Positions 42,521-52,271 are shown, numbered from the stretch's first letter. The stretch: DNA of 64,000 nt from Verrucomicrobia bacterium UBA7008 (GCA_002449695.1 DJXI01000024.1:54814-118813), one strand, 5' to 3'. Numbers and translations are program-made. Notes: a model not told the origin generated them from the sequence alone.

Positions 42521-45500
42521 CTACTGAACGGTGATGTCCACGCGGCGGTTGTTCTCGTCCGTCTCGACCTTCAGGCCGGGGATGTAGCCGAGCAGCGGCC
42601 CCAGTTCGCCCGCGAGCACGCCGTGCTCGCCCGTCATCTCGAAGTTGGTCAGGTTCTTCTCCCGCCCGTTGTCCTCGAAGAGCACCGTCAGCCCGGCGAC
42701 CGCGTCGATCTCCTTGCCGCCCGCCGTGTACGTCAGCGTCGGCCGGTACGGCGAGGGCGAGAGCCGGCGGAGATACTTCTTGTTCGCCGGGATCTTCTTC
42801 GCGCTGTACGTGTACGTCACGTCCGCGCCCGCCGCCTTGAGCGCCGCGAGCACGGGCTCGTACGGGCAGACGACGCCCGTCGACGCATCGGGCTTGAACG
42901 CCTGCGTCTTCTTCGGGAACACGACCGGCGTGCCGTTGACGCGCACCGCGTACGGCACCGCGCCCGCCCGGCCCTCCAGGTCGCGCACCGGCGGCACGGG
43001 ATGCGCCACCGTGTAGTTCTTCGCGTTCTTCGGCCGCTCCTGCGGCATCTCGCGCGCGAGCCCGCCCGCGACCGCGACCGGCACGCTCGTCAGCTCCACC
43101 GCCGCGCGCAGGCCGTTCGCGCACGTCGCCGCGAGCGACACCTTGCCCGCCGTGCGCGACGCCTTGAGGAAGACGCGGTTGACGCCCTGCTCCAGATTCA
43201 CCCAGTCCTTGCCCACGGGCGAGGTCGCGTCGAACGTGCCCGAGTTCCAGCCGCCCATGAACGTCGCGTCGCCCGTGAGCGTGAACGTCACGCGGTCGTC
43301 CGCGAGCGGCAGCACACGGCCCTGCGCGTCGACGAGCTTCACGTCGACGACCGCGATGTCCGCGCCGTCCGCGCGCCAGCCCGCCGGTCCGACGTGCGCG
43401 CCCAGGACGAGCTTCGCCGCGTCGCCGACCGTCTCGATGCGGTCGCGCGCGATCTCGTTGCCCGCCGCATCCTTCGCGACGGCCTCGACCGCGCCCGCCT
43501 CCGTCACGTCCACGTCCGGGAACGCGAACGCGAAGAGCCCCTTCGCCGGTTCGGTGGCGACGCCCTGCGAGCGGCCGTTGACGAACAGCTCGATCGACGC
43601 GACCTGAAGCGAGCCGATCACGTAGACCGTCTTGCGTGTCGGGTCGCGCTGCGTGCGCGCGCCCGTGTACGTGATCTTCCTGCCGTCGTTCACCTTCTCG
43701 TTGTACCAGTAGCTGTCCGCCGTCTTCTTCGGGTAGTTCCAGTGGCCGAGGATCTTGATCTGCGGCGTCTGCGAATAGAGGCACTGGTGGACGTAGAAGT
43801 TCTCCTTCGGGATGCGCACCGCGTCGACGCGCCCCGACGAACGGCAGTTCTCCGTGTTGGAGTTGCGCCCGTGCTGGTTGCAGTCGGTCCAGCAGAGCAT
43901 CGCGCACGCGCTGTAGTACCGGCCGAGGCGGCCCGCCGCGCGGTTGCCGTAGAAGTAGCTGTAGCCGTCCGACGCGTCGACGTTCGAGAGCGCGAACTCC
44001 TCCTGCGTCAGGTCGTAGCAGTTGTACATCCACTCCTTCGCGCCGCTCGCCAGGCGCGTGCAGACGAAGTTGAAGTCCGGCGGCGTGAAGCGGTCCCAGA
44101 GCCGCCGCGCCGATTCCTCGCGGCAGTACTCCGTCTCCATGATCGGCAGCCAGCGGCCCGTCTTCGCCATCGCGGCGGCGGCCTTCACGTCCTGACGGTG
44201 GATCATCGTGCCGACATACTCCGCCTCGGCGACCTGCTCGGCCGTCTGAAGCGTGCGGCAGCCCATGAAGCGCCCGCCGTGCGGATCGAGCGCTTCCTTC
44301 AGCTCGCGCATCTCCCTCATGTGCGCGGGCGTGATCTGGTTGTTGCCCGCCTCCCAGAAGAAGACGGACGGCGCGTTGCGGAAGTAGACGATCGCCTCGC
44401 GCATCGCCTCGACGCGCTGCTCCCACTGCCGGCCCGACGTGTCGTTCTCCTTGTCGCCCGCGGGGCACACGTTCACGACGCCCGCCTTGTCGCACGCGCG
44501 CACGAGCGACGGCTTGGGCGTGACGTGCATCCAGCGGATGAAGTTCGCCTTCGAGCGGCGCACGAGCTCCATGTCGCAGTCGTTCAGCCAGTCGGGCGCG
44601 ACGCCGATCGCCGCCCACGAGCTCGTCGAGCGCTGCGCGTAGCCGGGCAGCCACGTCGGCCGGCCGTTGATCGTCACGCCCGCGTCGCGGGCGAAGCCGA
44701 CCTGGCGGAAGCCCGTGCGCACCGTCGTCTCGTCCAGCACGCGCGCGCCGTCCGCGAGGAGCCGCACCGTGACGTCGTAGAGGAACGGCGTGTCCGGCGA
44801 CCAGAACGTCAGGTTCGTCGCCCGCGCGACCGCGACGAACGTGCGGCCGTCCGTGCGGCTGTCGATCGCCCCCAGCCGGGCACCGCCGTCGAACGCGAAC
44901 GCGATCTGCTTCGCCGCGCCCGCGACCTCGGCTTCGACGTGGATCGTCGCCGCACCCTTCGCGAGATCGAAATCGTCCGCCCACACGTAGACGCCCGTCG
45001 TCTTCAGGTTCGCCCACAAGGGCAGCGTGAGGTAGGCGTCGTTCGCCTTGACGTGGAGGCGCACGTTGCCCGTGAGCCCGCCCTGCACGGGATTGAAGTC
45101 GCTGCCGTTCCACTGGTAGGCCGTGCCCTTCCAGTCGCCCGGCTCGTCCGCCGATTCAGCGGAATACTCCTTCATGCCGCGCCCCGAGGAACTGTCGGTG
45201 AGAACGCAGACGAGCGCCGGGCGGCCGGGCGTGACGAACGGCGTCAGGTCGTAGCCCGTCGGCGCGGTGCCCGCTTCGTAGAAGCCGACGAGCCGGCCGT
45301 CCACGTAGACATACTGCGTCTGGCGGATCGCCTCGAATTCGAGGAAGAAGTGACGCCCGGCGGGAATCGTGAGGCGCTTGCGGTACGCCATCCAGCCGCG
45401 GAACATCGACGCCTCGCCCGCGTCGCTCGCGTGGTTGTCGTACGTGTCGTGCGCGTTGACAGGATGCGGCACGCTGACCGTCTCCCAGGCGGAATCGTCG

Positions 45501-45676
45501 TAGTCCGGCGCGTAGACGGGGCGGCCGTTCTGGAGGTTGCCGTCGACCGCCGCCTGAAGGCCTCGGCCCCAATTGAGCTTGGAGAACTTCCAGTCGACGT
45601 TCATGTTGTAGACCTCGGCGAACGCGCCCGACGCGAGGCCGACACCGCACAGGAAGGCAAGGAATTTCATTTTCAT
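42521..45676 (-). CDS. Secreted GH2-like enzyme with altered acid/base motif and stalk-like C-terminus
   Basis: A 1051-residue protein with a signal peptide (KFLAFLCGVGLASGAFA). The GH2 sugar-binding and sandwich domains cover about 20-310 (PVNAHDTYDNHASDAGEASM, MFRGWMAYRKRLTIPAG). The barrel contains FFWEAGNNQIT (near 442) where GH2 enzymes normally have GNE, so the acid/base glutamate may be absent or shifted. The likely nucleophile glutamate is in LPIMETEYC (near 513). Later parts are DUF4982/Big-like sandwiches. The last 130 residues resemble a copper-amine-oxidase N-terminal-like module (PVVFPKKTQAFK, LTNFEMTGEHGVLAGELGPL). The TTG at 45682 is rejected. ATG 45676 is within 1 nt of the predicted transcription start, so leaderless. 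Confidence 0.8.
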   Translation of the reverse strand: MKMKFLAFLCGVGLASGAFAEVYNMNVDWKFSKLNWGRGLQAAVDGNLQNGRPVYAPDYDDSAWETVSVPHPVNAHDTYDNHASDAGEASMFRGWMAYRKRLTIPAGRHFFLEFEAIRQTQYVYVDGRLVGFYEAGTAPTGYDLTPFVTPGRPALVCVLTDSSSGRGMKEYSAESADEPGDWKGTAYQWNGSDFNPVQGGLTGNVRLHVKANDAYLTLPLWANLKTTGVYVWADDFDLAKGAATIHVEAEVAGAAKQIAFAFDGGARLGAIDSRTDGRTFVAVARATNLTFWSPDTPFLYDVTVRLLADGARVLDETTVRTGFRQVGFARDAGVTINGRPTWLPGYAQRSTSSWAAIGVAPDWLNDCDMELVRRSKANFIRWMHVTPKPSLVRACDKAGVVNVCPAGDKENDTSGRQWEQRVEAMREAIVYFRNAPSVFFWEAGNNQITPAHMREMRELKEALDPHGGRFMGCRTLQTAEQVAEAEYVGTMIHRQDVKAAAAMAKTGRWLPIMETEYCREESARRLWDRFTPPDFNFVCTRLASGAKEWMYNCYDLTQEEFALSNVDASDGYSYFYGNRAAGRLGRYYSACAMLCWTDCNQHGRNSNTENCRSSGRVDAVRIPKENFYVHQCLYSQTPQIKILGHWNYPKKTADSYWYNEKVNDGRKITYTGARTQRDPTRKTVYVIGSLQVASIELFVNGRSQGVATEPAKGLFAFAFPDVDVTEAGAVEAVAKDAAGNEIARDRIETVGDAAKLVLGAHVGPAGWRADGADIAVVDVKLVDAQGRVLPLADDRVTFTLTGDATFMGGWNSGTFDATSPVGKDWVNLEQGVNRVFLKASRTAGKVSLAATCANGLRAAVELTSVPVAVAGGLAREMPQERPKNAKNYTVAHPVPPVRDLEGRAGAVPYAVRVNGTPVVFPKKTQAFKPDASTGVVCPYEPVLAALKAAGADVTYTYSAKKIPANKKYLRRLSPSPYRPTLTYTAGGKEIDAVAGLTVLFEDNGREKNLTNFEMTGEHGVLAGELGPLLGYIPGLKVETDENNRRVDITVQ

Positions 45677-45683
45677 GCGCAAT

Positions 45684-45725
45684 AGTATATCATACTTCCC
45701 CCGCCGCGGCCCTACCCGAAAGTGT
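45684..45725 (-). promoter_or_regulatory. Leaderless promoter with regulatory site 1
   Basis: AAGTATGATATACT (hexamer 45684-45689), with site 1 (ACCCGAAAGTGT, 45714-45725) starting exactly 24 bp upstream. A wider inverted repeat CCTAC...GTAGG surrounds the site. Confidence 0.7.
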
Positions 45726-45769
45726 AGGGCCGCCGCCTCCAGAAGTAAACGCGCCTCTTCCGCCGCGCG

Positions 45770-48700
45770 TCAGCGCGCCGACGGAGCGACCGCAAGGCCG
45801 ATCGTCGCGGGCGGCAGACCGTCCGCCGTCACCGTCAGCGTCGCCGCGCCCTCCTTCTCGGCGGCCAGCGTCACGACGAGCGCGCCGTGGAACGTCGTCA
45901 TGTGCGGCTCGGTAAAGACCTCCAGCGACGTCGGATCGCCGTTGCACGCGGCCTTGAAGCGCGCCGCACCGCCGGTGACGGCGAACGACAGCGGCAGCGC
46001 CGCATCGGGGCAGACCGTCCCCGCCGCGTCCACGACCTCGACCGTCACATACGCGAGCTCGCGCGTGCCGTCCGCGTTCGCAAGGCCGATCCGCGGCCGG
46101 TCGATGGCGAGCCGCAGCGCCGCCGGCGCGCCCGCCGTCCGGACGACCGCCGTGCGCGTCGTGCCGTCGGGATAGAACGCGACGGCCTTCAGTTCGCCCG
46201 GTTCGTACTTGACCTCGCGCCACCGCAGACGGTAGCGGTCGAGGCGGCTCGCCCTGTCCTTCGCGCGGCGGCCCTGCGACACGCCGTTGACGAACAGCTC
46301 CGCCTCGGGCGCGTCGGTGTAGACGTAGACGGGCGTCGTCTCGCCCGCGCGTCCCGGCCACGTCCAGTGCGGCAGGATGTGGAGCGTGCGCACGTCCGGC
46401 CGCCACACGCTGCGGTAGAGCGCCGCGCGGTCCTTCGGCAGCCCCGCGAGATCGTAGATGCCGAAGTAGCTCGACCGGCTCGGCCAGTAGAGATTGTAGG
46501 GCGAGGGCTCGCCGAGGTAGTCGAAGCCCGTCCAGACGAACTGCCCGAGCGCCCAGTCCCAGTCCTCCTGCGCGGCGAAGTCGTCGTCCGCGAGGTTGCT
46601 CCAGTCGATCTCGTCCGTATCGTAGCTCGACACGCACCCGTCGCCGTCGGGCGCGTCGCGGTACTTGCGCACCACGTCGGGGAAGCGGTAGAAGCCGCGC
46701 GTCGAAATCGCGCTCGCCGTCTCCGTGCCGAGAATGACGCCGTGCCGCGCGTAGGGGCGCGTCGCCTCGTACTCGTAGATGTGGTAGTTCGCGCCCGCGA
46801 TGTCCTGCACCGCCTGCGTGCCGATCTTGCCGGCGTAGAGCGGCCGGTTGTTGCCGAGCGTGCACGGGCGCGACGGATCGAGCGCATGGAGGTAGTCCTG
46901 CATCTCGCGGAGCATGGCCGGCCCCTCGGGGCAGACGGACTCCCAGATCTCGTTGCCGAGCGAATACATCACCACGCACGGATGGTCGCGGCAGACCTTG
47001 ACGAGCTGCGCGAGGTCGCGCTTCCACCACGCGTCGTACCACAGGTTGTAGCCGTTCTTCACCTTCACGCGCCGCCACGCGTCGAAACTTTCAGCCATGA
47101 CGTAGATCCCCTCCTCGTCGCAGATGTCCAGCAGCTCCGGGTTCGGCTGGTTGTGCGACGTGCGGATGGCGTTGACGCCGATCTCCTTCAGGAGCCGCAC
47201 CTGCCGCCGGAACGCCGACGCGTTCCACTCCGCGCCGATGGAGCCGAGGTCGTGGTGGAGGCACACGCCCTTGAACGTGACGCGTTCGCCGTTCACGAAA
47301 AAGCCCTTCTCGCTCACCTCGATCTTCGGGAGCGCCGCGCGCTTCTCCGGCCGCGCGAAGACGGCCGCTTCCGCGTCGTCCGCGTTGAGGACGAGATAGA
47401 CCGGCCGGTAGAGCCCCGCGCCCGGATACCAGCGCGACGACTCCGGGCGGTTCGTCAGGCGCACCTCCAGCTCATGTGCGCCCGGCGTCGGCCGCGGCAG
47501 ATCGACCTTGAAGCTCGTGTAGCCCCACTTCCATTCGCCCGCCTTCTCGCCGTCCCAGAAGATTTCCGGCTCGCTCATCGCGCCGCTGAACACGAGCGCG
47601 GCGCGCGTGACGTCCGCCGGCAGCTCGACCGTGCGGCGGTAGATGCCGCGCCCGATCCACGGCAGCGCGCCCGTGCGGCCCGTCTTTTCGTTCGCCTTCT
47701 TCTCGCCGTCCTCCTTGATGGCGACGACCTGGATGTCGTGCTGCTTGTCGAACGGCCCCTGGATCGCCCAGTCGTGCGGCACGCGGACGGGCGTCCAGTC
47801 CGCGCCGTCGCGCGAGAACGTCCAGCCGTCGCCGAGGGGGCGCGTCGTCGCGGCGCGCGTGGCGCGCGTGCGGAACGCCGCCGCCGCCGCGCGGGCGGCG
47901 AGATCGGCAAATGCGGCCTTGTCGCGCGGATGGACGTCGTGCGCGTCGCCGAGCCCCGCCGCGAACGTGTCGACGAATGTCGCGCCCGTCTCGTCGCACA
48001 CCTCGCGCTGCACCGCGCGGTACTGCTCCCACGGACGGTTCATCTTCGGCAAGCCCACAACGAGAAGAGTTGAGAGTTGAGAGTGGAGAGTTGAGAGTGG
48101 AGAGTTGAGAGTGGAGAGTTCCGAGATGAGCGCACGGAGGGTTTCGCGCTGGTAGTCGCGGTCCGTCGGCGTATCGGGCGCAACGCACGTCGTCGCGTTC
48201 GACTCGCCCTGATACCAGAGAATACCGTCAAGCGAAAGGCCGCTTTCCCTGATGCGTGCGATGCCGTTGTCGTACATCTTCGAGACGGGCCACCAGTACG
48301 CCTCCTCCGTGTTCGTGCGGCGGCGCGGATATTCACGCGCGACCCAGGCGCACGGGAAGTCCTTGTTCTGGTCGAGGCGGTGGCGGTTCGTCGCAATCGC
48401 CGCGAGATGCGGATAGAGCGGCTTTCCGTCCTTCCCGACGGCGCACATCGTCTGTTCCGAAAGGAACGATTCCGTCGGCGCGCCACCGGCCGCGACGTAG
48501 AGCAGGCGGACCTGACCGTGGATCGCCTCGGCACGGCGGATCGCGAACGAGACGCCGAACGCGCTCTTTGCCAGGGCATTCTCGCGGGTCAGCTTTGTCC
48601 ATTCACCCGTGTTGAAGTCCCAGAAGCGGACGTCCACGCGGTCCAGCCGCGCAAGTTCCTTCCGCACCCGTTCCTTCTCGGCGGGCGTCGCGTTGAACTC

Positions 48701-49504
48701 GCCCCAGCCCTTCTGCATGTTCGACTGCCCGGCGCAAAGCCAGGTCTCGACGCGCATCTTCGTGACGAGCCGCGGAATCGGCTGTCCGCCCGCACCGCCC
48801 GTCAGCGCCTTGAACGTCGCCTCGGCGATGAGGCGCGCGCCCTCGGCGTTCGGGTGGATCTTGTCGCGGGCGAGGATCTCGTCCATCTTCTCGCGCAGGG
48901 GTTCCTGCATGTCGATACCCGTCGCGCCCAGACGGGACGCGACCACCTCCAGATCGGTCTGCATCAGAAACGGCTCGGGACTGCGATAGAACTTCTGGCC
49001 CTCGGCGAGCGGCGAAAGCTTCGTCCACATGAAGAACTTCGCCTGCGGGTTCGCGTCGCGGTAGTCGCCCAGCAGCGCGGCATAGTCGTCGACGAACTGT
49101 CCGCGCTTCCGTCCGCCGGTGTATTCCTTGATGTATTCGCCGCAGTCGTTGATGCCGAGGTTGCAGATGACGATGTCGGGCTTCCAGTCAAGCGCCGCCT
49201 TGTGCTCGGCCATCCAGCGGTAGCCGCGCTTCTCGTCGCCGCGCATCGAATCGAGGTAGATGCCGCGTCCGGAGTTGCCGAAGTTGCGCACCTCGTATCT
49301 GCCCGGCTCCTGCGCGTCGAGCAGTTTCTGGAGCTGTGCGGGATACGACTCGTGGTCGCGGTCGGCGAGGCCGTAGCCGTAGGTGATCGAGTCGCCGATA
49401 CAGGCGACCTTGACTCTCTCGGCGGGGCCGTCGCCGGCGGCGACCGTGAGCGCCAGCAGCGCCACACCCGCCATGATTCCTCTGCACATCCGTCTCATCT
49501 TCAT
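45770..49504 (-). CDS. Three-enzyme fusion: SGNH hydrolase, sialate O-acetylesterase-like, GH2
   Basis: A 1244-residue secreted protein. The signal peptide is CRGIMAGVALLALTVAA. Domain 1 (about 30-235) is an SGNH/GDSL hydrolase: GDSITYGYGL, GNSGRG, LGINDCG and the DKIHPNAEG catalytic pair. Domain 2 (about 250-540) is a sialate O-acetylesterase-type SGNH domain: WLCAGQSNMQKGW, AGGAPTESF, ILWYQGESNA and DVHPRDK. Domain 3 (about 550-1244) is GH2 with acid/base in VMYSLGNEIWES (near 850) and nucleophile in VILGTETASA (near 925), followed by sandwich domains. The ATG has AAAGGAG 8 nt upstream. A heptamer minisatellite adds about 18 residues inside domain 2. The likely job is deacetylation plus exo-beta-galactosidase-type cleavage of acetylated glycans. 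Confidence 0.88.
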   Translation of the reverse strand: MKMRRMCRGIMAGVALLALTVAAGDGPAERVKVACIGDSITYGYGLADRDHESYPAQLQKLLDAQEPGRYEVRNFGNSGRGIYLDSMRGDEKRGYRWMAEHKAALDWKPDIVICNLGINDCGEYIKEYTGGRKRGQFVDDYAALLGDYRDANPQAKFFMWTKLSPLAEGQKFYRSPEPFLMQTDLEVVASRLGATGIDMQEPLREKMDEILARDKIHPNAEGARLIAEATFKALTGGAGGQPIPRLVTKMRVETWLCAGQSNMQKGWGEFNATPAEKERVRKELARLDRVDVRFWDFNTGEWTKLTRENALAKSAFGVSFAIRRAEAIHGQVRLLYVAAGGAPTESFLSEQTMCAVGKDGKPLYPHLAAIATNRHRLDQNKDFPCAWVAREYPRRRTNTEEAYWWPVSKMYDNGIARIRESGLSLDGILWYQGESNATTCVAPDTPTDRDYQRETLRALISELSTLNSPLSTLHSQLSTLLVVGLPKMNRPWEQYRAVQREVCDETGATFVDTFAAGLGDAHDVHPRDKAAFADLAARAAAAAFRTRATRAATTRPLGDGWTFSRDGADWTPVRVPHDWAIQGPFDKQHDIQVVAIKEDGEKKANEKTGRTGALPWIGRGIYRRTVELPADVTRAALVFSGAMSEPEIFWDGEKAGEWKWGYTSFKVDLPRPTPGAHELEVRLTNRPESSRWYPGAGLYRPVYLVLNADDAEAAVFARPEKRAALPKIEVSEKGFFVNGERVTFKGVCLHHDLGSIGAEWNASAFRRQVRLLKEIGVNAIRTSHNQPNPELLDICDEEGIYVMAESFDAWRRVKVKNGYNLWYDAWWKRDLAQLVKVCRDHPCVVMYSLGNEIWESVCPEGPAMLREMQDYLHALDPSRPCTLGNNRPLYAGKIGTQAVQDIAGANYHIYEYEATRPYARHGVILGTETASAISTRGFYRFPDVVRKYRDAPDGDGCVSSYDTDEIDWSNLADDDFAAQEDWDWALGQFVWTGFDYLGEPSPYNLYWPSRSSYFGIYDLAGLPKDRAALYRSVWRPDVRTLHILPHWTWPGRAGETTPVYVYTDAPEAELFVNGVSQGRRAKDRASRLDRYRLRWREVKYEPGELKAVAFYPDGTTRTAVVRTAGAPAALRLAIDRPRIGLANADGTRELAYVTVEVVDAAGTVCPDAALPLSFAVTGGAARFKAACNGDPTSLEVFTEPHMTTFHGALVVTLAAEKEGAATLTVTADGLPPATIGLAVAPSAR
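48065..48121. repeat. In-frame minisatellite in the esterase domain
   Basis: GAGAGTT/GAGAGTG heptamers on the + strand are read on the coding strand as SELSTLNSPLSTLHSQLSTL. They lie between a helix and the strand LLVVGLPKMN (about residues 462-480). Confidence 0.9.
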
Positions 49505-49573
49505 TTCAACCGCTCCTTTCCATGATATTCCTGCCTGCCGCCTTCCTGCCGCAGCGTTTCATTTGGCGGGAGT

Positions 49574-49586
49574 AGTATATCAAATC
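49574..49586 (-). promoter_or_regulatory. Predicted promoter of the fusion enzyme gene
   Basis: GAGATTTGATATACT on the minus strand (hexamer 49574-49579). Neither site 1 nor site 2 is found at the usual distances. The leader is about 60 nt with AAAGGAG. Confidence 0.65.
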
Positions 49587-49599
49587 TCAATTATGCGCG

Positions 49600-52197
49600 T
49601 CAGTTTGAATCTGTCCAGCCCCGGCGACAGGTTGTACCGCATGGGAGAATCGTAAACTTCAGCACGTATGTTTTCGCGCCTTTGAGCAGATAGGCCGCGT
49701 GCGGACGCGCGCCCCACGCGTCGTCTCCGCCCACGCCCATCATCGCGCAGTCGATATTGACGGTCAGCCACGCGGGATCTTCCGCCAGCTCCTCCGCATG
49801 TTTCGCCTTTTCGATTGCTTCCTGCGTCCACGGCCAGACGTTGAAGCCGAAGCCGTCTCCGGCGAATTCAAAACCGGCGACACGAAGGCGCGTGACGTCT
49901 GTCCTGTAACCCATCTCGCTCGGACGGATATAGCGGCTGTCGTTCAGCTCCGCGAGACGCAGCGTCCAGTCGCCGACTTCCGCGGAATCCTTGCGGTCGG
50001 GATAGTTCTCCCACGGTCCGCGCCCGTGCCACGACACCGTGTCGTCGCCGTTGCGCCGGACGCGGAACGTCAGGCCGACGCGCGGCAGAAAGGCCGCGTC
50101 CTCGGGCACGGACAGCTCGAAGACGACGTCATACGCGCCACCGTCCGTTGCGGTGACCGAAAGATTTGTCACGCATCCTTCGGGAAGCGTCTGCGACTCG
50201 GTCGCCTGCCGCCAGGGCGCACAGACGCGCGTCATGTTCCAGCCGTTGTCGCTCGCCGTCGGCGCGCGCCAGAAGTTCAGACGCAGGGACGCCAGCACGT
50301 CTTCGCCCGGACACGCGGGCGCGGCACATCCGCCGCGACCGGCGGCACGCGCGGCGGCACGCAGCTTTTCCGCCGTGGCGCCGTGCGCTCTGCCGCGATA
50401 CCACCACGCGACCTCGAACGCGCCGGGGTGCGGACGCCGGAAAGCGTCGAAAACGCCGTTGCAGCAGAACGCCCCGTCATTCGGCTGGTCGCCGAAGTCA
50501 CCCCCGTATTTGAGCTTCCCGTCGCGTCCCGCCAGCCCCTGGTCCGCGAAGTCCCAGATGAAGCCGCCCTGGAAATTCGGAAACGCGTCGATGAGCGCCA
50601 TGTACTCGCCGAAGTTTCCGTCCGCGTTGCCCATCGAATGACAGAACTCGCACAGGATGAACGGACGCGACTTGAACTTCGCCAGCGCCCTCCTGATCGA
50701 ATCGGGATGTTCGTACATCGGACAGATGATGTCCGTCCCCTCGACATCGAACTTCTGCTCGCCGTACGGATTCAGCACGCCTTCGTACTGCACCGGCCGC
50801 GTCGGATCCGCCGCCTTGACCGCCCGGTAGGCGTCCAGCATGTTCGGCCCTTTCCCGTTTTCATTGCCGAGGCTCCACACGATGATCGACGGGTGGTCTT
50901 TGAGCACGGCGACCTGCCGGAGGTTGCGCTCCACGATCGCATCGCGCCAGCTCGGCCGGTGCGACATCGTCTCCGTGCCGTACGGATGGCCGCTGCCGTG
51001 GCACTCGACGTTCGCCTCCGCCACGACGAAGATGCCGTTTTCGTCGCACAGATCGTACCAGTACGCGCTGTTCGGATAGTGGCTGGTCCGAACGGCGTTG
51101 ATGCCGTATTCCTTCATGACGGCGATGTCGCGCTCCATCTCTGCCCGCGTCATCGCGTAGCCGCCGGTCGGACTCGTCTCGTGGCGATCCACGCCGTGGA
51201 TCACGATGCGCGCGCCGTTGACCTTGAGCACGCCGTCCTCGATCGACACCCGGCGCATCCCGAAGCGGCGCGCGAACACATCTCCGTTCGCCTTGACAAC
51301 GGCCGTGTAGAGAATTCCTTCGCCGCCCTTCCAGAGACGCGGCTGCGCGACGGTGATCTTCTCTCCGCCCTTCGCCGCGCCGACAGACCGACCGTCAGGA
51401 TCGAAAATCTCCCATGCGCAGTCGGCGCCGCCCGTCACCGCGAGCGAAACCTCGGCGCGCGAATAATCGTCGGAAAGCTCGGTCGACACGGAAAAATCGC
51501 GCAGACCGCCCTTCGCTTCGCCGACGAGCTCGACGGACCGGAACAGTCCGCTCAGCCGCCAGAAGTCCTGGTCTTCCAGATAGGAGCCGTCGGAGAACTT
51601 GAGCACCTCGATCTCAAGCGCGTTCTCGCCGTCGGCGAGGTACGGCGTCAGGTCCCATTCGCTCGGCAGCCGCCCGTCCTCGCCATAGCCCACGTCGCGT
51701 CCGTTCAGCCGCACGAACACCGCGCTCGAATAGCCGTTCAGCCGGAGCGTCACGTCGCGTCCGCGCCAGTCGGCCGGCACGCGGAACGAACGCCGGTAGA
51801 AGCCGTGCGGATTGCGGAAGCGCCGCGCCGTCCACCAGGCAGGCGGCTCGCTTTCCACGTTCGGCGGATCGAACGCGAACGGATACGTCATGTTCGTGTA
51901 CTGCGGCGGATCGTAATCGCCCTGGAGCTGCCAGCAGCCGGGCACGGTGATCGTCCCGGCGCGCCGCTCGTCTCCGTTCGTCCACACGAAGTCCCATGCG
52001 CCGTCGAGCGACAGAACAGAGCTGCGTCCTTCCGGCGACCGCGGCGCGACGACGCTCCGCGCCGGAAGTCGGTTGATCGACGACACCGTCTCGTCCTGCC
52101 ATGGCGCGTTCGCCGGCCCGGCGGCCGCGACGAGCGCCGTCAACGCAGCCGAGATGGCGGCCCCCGCCCGCACCGTCTCTTTCACGTCCAACATCAT
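49600..52197 (-). CDS. Secreted LacZ-type GH2 beta-galactosidase, shortened
   Basis: An 865-residue enzyme with a signal peptide (TVRAGAAISAALTALVAAAG). LacZ landmarks are the DGAWDFVW sugar-binding domain, GVDRHETSPTGGYAMTRAEM, acid/base glutamate in IIVWSLGNENGKG (near 440) and nucleophile in FILCEFCHSMGNADG (near 518). The C-terminal beta-galactosidase small domain (RVGLTFRVRRNGDDTVSWHG, GFEFAGDGFGFNVWPW) is present. Compared with the roughly 1024 residues of the E. coli enzyme, the sandwich domain after the barrel is largely missing and replaced by an alanine-rich stretch (KLRAAARAAGRGGCAAPACP). The start is ATG 52197 with AAAGGAG 6 nt away; ATG 52221 is the alternative. Confidence 0.93.
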   Translation of the reverse strand: MMLDVKETVRAGAAISAALTALVAAAGPANAPWQDETVSSINRLPARSVVAPRSPEGRSSVLSLDGAWDFVWTNGDERRAGTITVPGCWQLQGDYDPPQYTNMTYPFAFDPPNVESEPPAWWTARRFRNPHGFYRRSFRVPADWRGRDVTLRLNGYSSAVFVRLNGRDVGYGEDGRLPSEWDLTPYLADGENALEIEVLKFSDGSYLEDQDFWRLSGLFRSVELVGEAKGGLRDFSVSTELSDDYSRAEVSLAVTGGADCAWEIFDPDGRSVGAAKGGEKITVAQPRLWKGGEGILYTAVVKANGDVFARRFGMRRVSIEDGVLKVNGARIVIHGVDRHETSPTGGYAMTRAEMERDIAVMKEYGINAVRTSHYPNSAYWYDLCDENGIFVVAEANVECHGSGHPYGTETMSHRPSWRDAIVERNLRQVAVLKDHPSIIVWSLGNENGKGPNMLDAYRAVKAADPTRPVQYEGVLNPYGEQKFDVEGTDIICPMYEHPDSIRRALAKFKSRPFILCEFCHSMGNADGNFGEYMALIDAFPNFQGGFIWDFADQGLAGRDGKLKYGGDFGDQPNDGAFCCNGVFDAFRRPHPGAFEVAWWYRGRAHGATAEKLRAAARAAGRGGCAAPACPGEDVLASLRLNFWRAPTASDNGWNMTRVCAPWRQATESQTLPEGCVTNLSVTATDGGAYDVVFELSVPEDAAFLPRVGLTFRVRRNGDDTVSWHGRGPWENYPDRKDSAEVGDWTLRLAELNDSRYIRPSEMGYRTDVTRLRVAGFEFAGDGFGFNVWPWTQEAIEKAKHAEELAEDPAWLTVNIDCAMMGVGGDDAWGARPHAAYLLKGAKTYVLKFTILPCGTTCRRGWTDSN

Positions 52198-52228
52198 CAA
52201 ATTCTCCTTTCCTGTGTTCATGCGTACG

Positions 52229-52271
52229 ATTATCGCACAAATCGTCCGGAAGGACAATCACCCGAAAGTTT
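52229..52271 (-). promoter_or_regulatory. lacZ-type gene promoter with regulatory site 1
   Basis: ATTTGTGCGATAAT (hexamer GATAAT 52229-52234). Site 1 (ACCCGAAAGTTT, 52260-52271) starts 25 bp upstream. Its promoter-proximal half matches the 45714 copy. Confidence 0.6.
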
